A DNA stretch of 8,583 nt from Alphaproteobacteria bacterium (lineage in GTDB: Bacteria; Pseudomonadota; Alphaproteobacteria; Rs-D84; NBLK01): contig JAFGXE010000075.1 in assembly GCA_016936785.1 (NCBI GenBank), positions 1 through 8,583 of the forward strand. Reading direction: 5' to 3'. Positions within the stretch are counted from its first letter, which is position 1. The number at the start of each line of letters is the position of its first letter. Both the position numbers and the translations under genes were made by a program. The notes under the pieces are model-generated. The model worked only from the letters and a program-made list of their open reading frames with translations. It was not told the DNA's origin and searched no databases. This document shows positions 5,704 through 8,583 of this stretch, one piece after another.

Positions 5704-6568
5704 TCGCATCGGAAAAAAGCTTACTGAAATTATTCAAGGAAAGAAGATTGATTCTGATACTCTTGAATCGATAGAAGACTCCCTTATCTTAGCAGACATT
5801 CATCCACTTGATGCTACTGAGCTTTCAAAAATACTCTCAAAGCTTCCGGTCGACAGTGATGTTTCTGTTATAAAGAAAACACTTTTCGATACAATGATTC
5901 CAACGCTTAAAAAAGGTGAAAAAAAGATTTCTATTTCTGCACAAAAGCCCTCTGTAATTTTTGTTTCTGGATTAAATGGTGCAGGAAAAACAACAACGCT
6001 CTATAAACTTGCCTCTTTCTTTAAAAAACAAAAATTATCTATTCTTGTTGCAGGGTGCGATACCTTTCGCGCAGGCGCTGTTCAACAACTTCGCGATCGG
6101 ATGAATCTTCTTTTAATTGAAACTATTGGTGAAAATAGAAAAGACCCTGCAAGCCTTGCATACAAAGCCTTAGAGCGCGCTATCAATGAACAGTATGACA
6201 TTCTTCTTGTCGATACGGCAGGGCGTCTCCACGATAATGAAAATTTAATGGCCGAACTTCAAAAGATTCAAAAAACATTGAAAAAGTTTGGCGCTCAATA
6301 TCCTCAAGAATCTTGGCTTGTGATTGATGGTAATTCAGGACAAAATACTCTTTCTCAATTAGAAAAATTTACTCAACGAATTGAGCTAAATGGATTGATT
6401 ATTACAAAGCTTGATATTTCAGAAAAAGCGGGCTTTGTTTATTCCCTTTTAAAACGTTTTGACCTCCCAATCCTTTTCCAAGGACATGGTGAAAAAGAAA
6501 ACGACCTCGAATCTTTTAATGCTGAAGATTTTCTCAGAAACCTTCTCGATATAGGAGAAAGTAAATGA
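5696..6568 (+). CDS. ftsY: Signal recognition particle receptor FtsY (compact, divergent motifs)
   Basis: SRP-receptor GTPase that docks ribosome-SRP complexes at the inner membrane for co-translational insertion. The 290 residues comprise only the N and G domains; the acidic A domain of enterobacterial FtsY is absent. The N-terminal stretch MFNRIGKKLTEII can form the amphipathic membrane-binding helix. G-domain motifs: G1 GLNGAGKTTT (92-101), DTFRAGA in the insertion box (122-128), G3 DTAGR (173-177), G4 TKLD (237-240) and G5 region GHGEKENDL (263-271). Departures from the usual sequence: DGNSGQN (211-217) for DATTGQN, TKLDISEKAG for TKLDGTAKGG, and GHGE for GVGE. The core nucleotide-binding residues remain, so it is probably functional; FtsY is normally essential. 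SRP54/Ffh is excluded by the lack of an M domain, and FlhF by its motifs. It overlaps pgk by 8 nt and the response regulator by 4 nt. Confidence 0.93.
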   Translation: MFNRIGKKLTEIIQGKKIDSDTLESIEDSLILADIHPLDATELSKILSKLPVDSDVSVIKKTLFDTMIPTLKKGEKKISISAQKPSVIFVSGLNGAGKTTTLYKLASFFKKQKLSILVAGCDTFRAGAVQQLRDRMNLLLIETIGENRKDPASLAYKALERAINEQYDILLVDTAGRLHDNENLMAELQKIQKTLKKFGAQYPQESWLVIDGNSGQNTLSQLEKFTQRIELNGLIITKLDISEKAGFVYSLLKRFDLPILFQGHGEKENDLESFNAEDFLRNLLDIGESK

Positions 6569-7218
6569 GCAAGATTCTTCTTATAGATGATGATCCACGC
6601 CTTCTTTCTCTTTTAAATGACTTCTTAGTTAAAAATGATTTTGAAGTTGTTAATGCAGAGAATGGAAAACAAGCTCTTATCTTTGCTAAAAAAGAAGTTT
6701 TTGATCTCATTATTACCGATGTTATGATGCCTCAAATGGATGGAAATAAGTTTATTGAAAAACTTAGACAAACTGCACAAACACCCCTTCTCGTTCTCAC
6801 TGCACTTGGAGAAATTGAAGATAAAACGACAAGCTTTGACCTTGGTGCAGATGATTATATGACGAAACCTTTTGATCCTAAAGAGCTTATCCTGCGAATT
6901 AAAAGTATTTTGAAACGCACAAAATCTTCCGAAGATAGCATTATATTTGGCCCATATTCTTTTGATACAGCCTCAAACATTCTCTATAAGAATAAGGATG
7001 TTATCGACTTAACATCCAGTGAAGTCTTAATATTAAAGCTCCTTATAAAAGCAAATGGCGATCCTGTTTCTAGGGAAGCACTTTCTGCACCTCTCGGCAT
7101 TGATGAAAAAGGTGTGAATGTTCATATCTTGCGTTTCAGAAAGAAGCTTGATCTTGATGAAAATTTTTCTTATATTGAAACTGTTCGTCATAGAGGATAT
7201 CGATTACGCATAGGATGA
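6565..7218 (+). CDS. OmpR/PhoB-family response regulator
   Basis: DNA-binding transcription factor switched by phosphorylation. The receiver domain (about 1-115) has the acidic pocket D8-D9-D10, phospho-acceptor D52 in ITDVMMP, T79 in LTA, Y98, and K101 in TKPF. The winged-helix domain (about 127-217) has the recognition region VNVHILRFRKKL (185-196) and the wing ETVRHRGYRLRIG (205-217). The length of 217 is normal for the subfamily, and all switch residues are present. The start overlaps the ftsY stop (ATGA) and has AGGAG (6553-6557) 7 nt upstream. The cognate kinase follows after a 3-nt gap. The receiver start (MSKILLIDDDPRLLSLL) is of the OmpR type, but regulated genes cannot be read from the window, so I give no symbol. 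Confidence 0.95.
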   Translation: MSKILLIDDDPRLLSLLNDFLVKNDFEVVNAENGKQALIFAKKEVFDLIITDVMMPQMDGNKFIEKLRQTAQTPLLVLTALGEIEDKTTSFDLGADDYMTKPFDPKELILRIKSILKRTKSSEDSIIFGPYSFDTASNILYKNKDVIDLTSSEVLILKLLIKANGDPVSREALSAPLGIDEKGVNVHILRFRKKLDLDENFSYIETVRHRGYRLRIG

Positions 7219-7221
7219 GAA

Positions 7222-8514
7222 ATGATACTTAAAAAACTTTTACCCCATACATTTGTTGGACAGATCATTCTTCTGACTGTTCTTCCCCTTTTCTTTGCGG
7301 TCGGACTATCTCTGCAATTCTTTTATGATCGTCATTGGGAAGAGACTGGGCGTCAATTTGCTCGAACACTCGCAAATCAAATTGTATTGATTGTGAAAGA
7401 CACTCAAGAAACACCGACAAAAGATTATCCTACTCTTTTTAAGAAATATGGAAAGACTTTTGGTTTTGGTATTAAGTTTTATGAAGAAGCGCCTATTGCC
7501 TTTTCTCCACAGCATGACTTTCAAACACATCACTTTCGTCACTTTGTTCGAGATGAAGTTCCTTTTCCTATTTTTACATATTTAAAAGACAAAAATATGA
7601 CAATATATGCTGTCATGCACCATGGTATTCTTGAAATTGCAACGCCGCTAAGTCAAATTTATCAAAGCACGATTCATATTTTCTTTGCTTGGGTTGCTGG
7701 AAGTTTTTTTCTTCTTCTTTTACTGATTGCACCATTCGTTTACGGTCAAATTCGTTCTTTAAAGCGACTCACAAAAGCAGCACGTCATTTTGGACGTGGT
7801 GAAGATGTTCCTTTTCGGCCGAGTGGTGCAAAAGAAATCTATCAAGCAGGGCAAGCTTTTCTCTTGATGCGTTCGCGTATTAAACAATTTGTCGACTCAC
7901 GCACTCAAATGCTCGCCGCAGTTTCACATGATCTTCGCACCCCCCTTACACGCATGCGTCTCACTCTTGAAATGATGGGAACTTCTAAAAATACTTCAGA
8001 AATTAAACAAGATATTGCTGATATGGAAAAGATGATTAATAGCTATCTTTCCTTTGCTCGAGATGAAGTTAAAGAATCTTTTGAACGGATGACACTTGAA
8101 GCAATCATCATTGATCTGATCCGTGATTTCAGACATCAAAAAGCACGCATATCTGTTGAAAGAATTCCTTCTCTTGTTTTACGTGCACGTTATATGGATC
8201 TCAAACGCGCTTTGACAAATCTTATAAAAAACGCACTGCACCATGGTAAAAAGAAAGTTATTGTTTCTTTCAAAAAGAAACACAAGAGTCTTGAAATTAT
8301 TATCGATGACGATGGGGTTGGAATTCCTGAAGGACAAAGACACAAGATGCTTCAGCCCTTTCAGCGCATGGATGAATCTCGATCAAAGACCGATGAAGGT
8401 GTCGGCCTTGGTTTAACAATTGCTTATAATGTTATTCACTCTCATGCGGGGCAATTAAAGTTAGAAACTTCCCCACTTCGCGGTTTGCGAGTAGTTGTTA
8501 TTCTTCCCTTGTAA
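7222..8514 (+). CDS. EnvZ-type membrane sensor histidine kinase
   Basis: Inner-membrane sensor kinase, surely the partner of the regulator just upstream. Order: TM1 at about 12-34, a periplasmic sensor region at about 35-150 with several His and Phe residues (FQTHHFRHF at 100-108), TM2 at about 152-175, a HAMP linker (about 176-228), the H-box SHDLRTPLTRMRL (235-247) with phospho-acceptor H236, then the ATPase domain with N-box NLIKNALHHG (333-342), G1 DDDGVGIP (362-369), F-box PFQRMD (379-384) and G2 GVGLGL (393-398). All catalytic motifs are intact, and 430 residues is typical for EnvZ-like kinases. AGGA (7212-7215), overlapping the end of the regulator gene, serves as ribosome binding site. 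The stimulus is unknown; osmotic or envelope signals are only suggested by similarity to EnvZ. Confidence 0.95.
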   Translation: MILKKLLPHTFVGQIILLTVLPLFFAVGLSLQFFYDRHWEETGRQFARTLANQIVLIVKDTQETPTKDYPTLFKKYGKTFGFGIKFYEEAPIAFSPQHDFQTHHFRHFVRDEVPFPIFTYLKDKNMTIYAVMHHGILEIATPLSQIYQSTIHIFFAWVAGSFFLLLLLIAPFVYGQIRSLKRLTKAARHFGRGEDVPFRPSGAKEIYQAGQAFLLMRSRIKQFVDSRTQMLAAVSHDLRTPLTRMRLTLEMMGTSKNTSEIKQDIADMEKMINSYLSFARDEVKESFERMTLEAIIIDLIRDFRHQKARISVERIPSLVLRARYMDLKRALTNLIKNALHHGKKKVIVSFKKKHKSLEIIIDDDGVGIPEGQRHKMLQPFQRMDESRSKTDEGVGLGLTIAYNVIHSHAGQLKLETSPLRGLRVVVILPL

Positions 8515-8543
8515 TTGAGTGTGAATTGCTTTAAATTAGAGCC

Positions 8544-8549
8544 TATAAC
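8544..8549 (+). promoter_or_regulatory. Possible -10 element for the right-edge gene
   Basis: TATAAC matches TATAAT at five of six positions, 22 nt before the ATG at 8572. No good -35 is found 16-18 bp upstream, and no terminator separates it from the kinase gene. The last gene may therefore be read through from the operon, have its own promoter, or both. Confidence 0.3.
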
Positions 8550-8571
8550 AAATCTAAAGGAGATTTATTTT

Positions 8572-8583
8572 ATGAAATATTTA
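8572..8583 (+). CDS. Start of a further gene (first four codons only)
   Basis: ATG AAA TAT TTA (M-K-Y-L) at the right edge is preceded by AAAGGAG (8556-8562) with 9-nt spacing, a strong ribosome binding site. It lies 57 nt after the kinase stop codon. A Lys near the start followed by hydrophobic residues would fit a signal peptide, but four codons are too few to say. AAATCT and AGATTT (8550-8555, 8561-8566) flank the Shine-Dalgarno and could form a weak hairpin. Confidence 0.55.

Noticed and set aside
1..8583. Search by eye for CRISPR arrays, insertion sequences, toxin-antitoxin pairs, defence systems and phage genes
   Set aside because: No regular repeats, transposase motifs or terminal inverted repeats are present, and all long frames are assigned to core functions.

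Overview
This 8.6 kb window is AT-rich bacterial DNA carrying mostly conserved core genes. Suggestive points are a Gram-negative type lipoprotein (Ser at +2 after the lipobox Cys), an EnvZ/OmpR-type two-component pair whose H-box (SHDLRTPLTRMRL) resembles those of Alphaproteobacteria, and a compact FtsY without an acidic N-terminal domain. My best guess is an AT-rich alphaproteobacterium, possibly host-associated. This is inference; no single gene here fixes the taxonomy.

Layout. (1) At the left edge, a gene on the minus strand runs off the window; its first 74 codons encode a secreted protein with a signal peptide (222 to 1). (2) A divergent intergenic region of about 125 bp holds a perfect 18-bp palindrome (274-291). 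(3) A plus-strand pair follows, joined by an ATGA stop/start overlap: a GH3/NagZ-type beta-N-acetylhexosaminidase lipoprotein (348-1448) and a DHH-family phosphoesterase resembling NrnB (1445-2332). (4) The 165-bp gap after them holds a GC-rich hairpin (2377-2396) that looks like a dispersed palindromic repeat, and a bidirectional terminator (2471-2493). (5) On the minus strand lie typA/bipA (start corrected to 4318) and, upstream of it, tRNA-Lys(UUU) with its own near-consensus promoter and terminator. (6) On the plus strand is a tightly packed run pgk, ftsY, OmpR-type regulator and EnvZ-type kinase, with junctions of 8-nt overlap, 4-nt overlap and a 3-nt gap. It is probably one operon driven by a promoter at 4542-4571. 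(7) At the right edge the first four codons of a further plus-strand gene are visible behind a good Shine-Dalgarno sequence.

How the genes may work together. The first pair suggests peptidoglycan turnover in the envelope alongside degradation of short oligonucleotides or related phosphodiesters. The long operon links glycolysis (Pgk), co-translational membrane targeting (FtsY) and an envelope-sensing two-component system. TypA and tRNA-Lys serve translation.

I see no CRISPR array, insertion sequence, prophage, toxin-antitoxin pair or defence system. The most interesting points are modest: a pgk promoter placed so that the mRNA may be leaderless, an FtsY with altered closing-loop motifs, a NagZ enzyme made as a lipoprotein, and the perfect palindrome in the divergent promoter region. 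Most entries rest on motif recognition without database searches.
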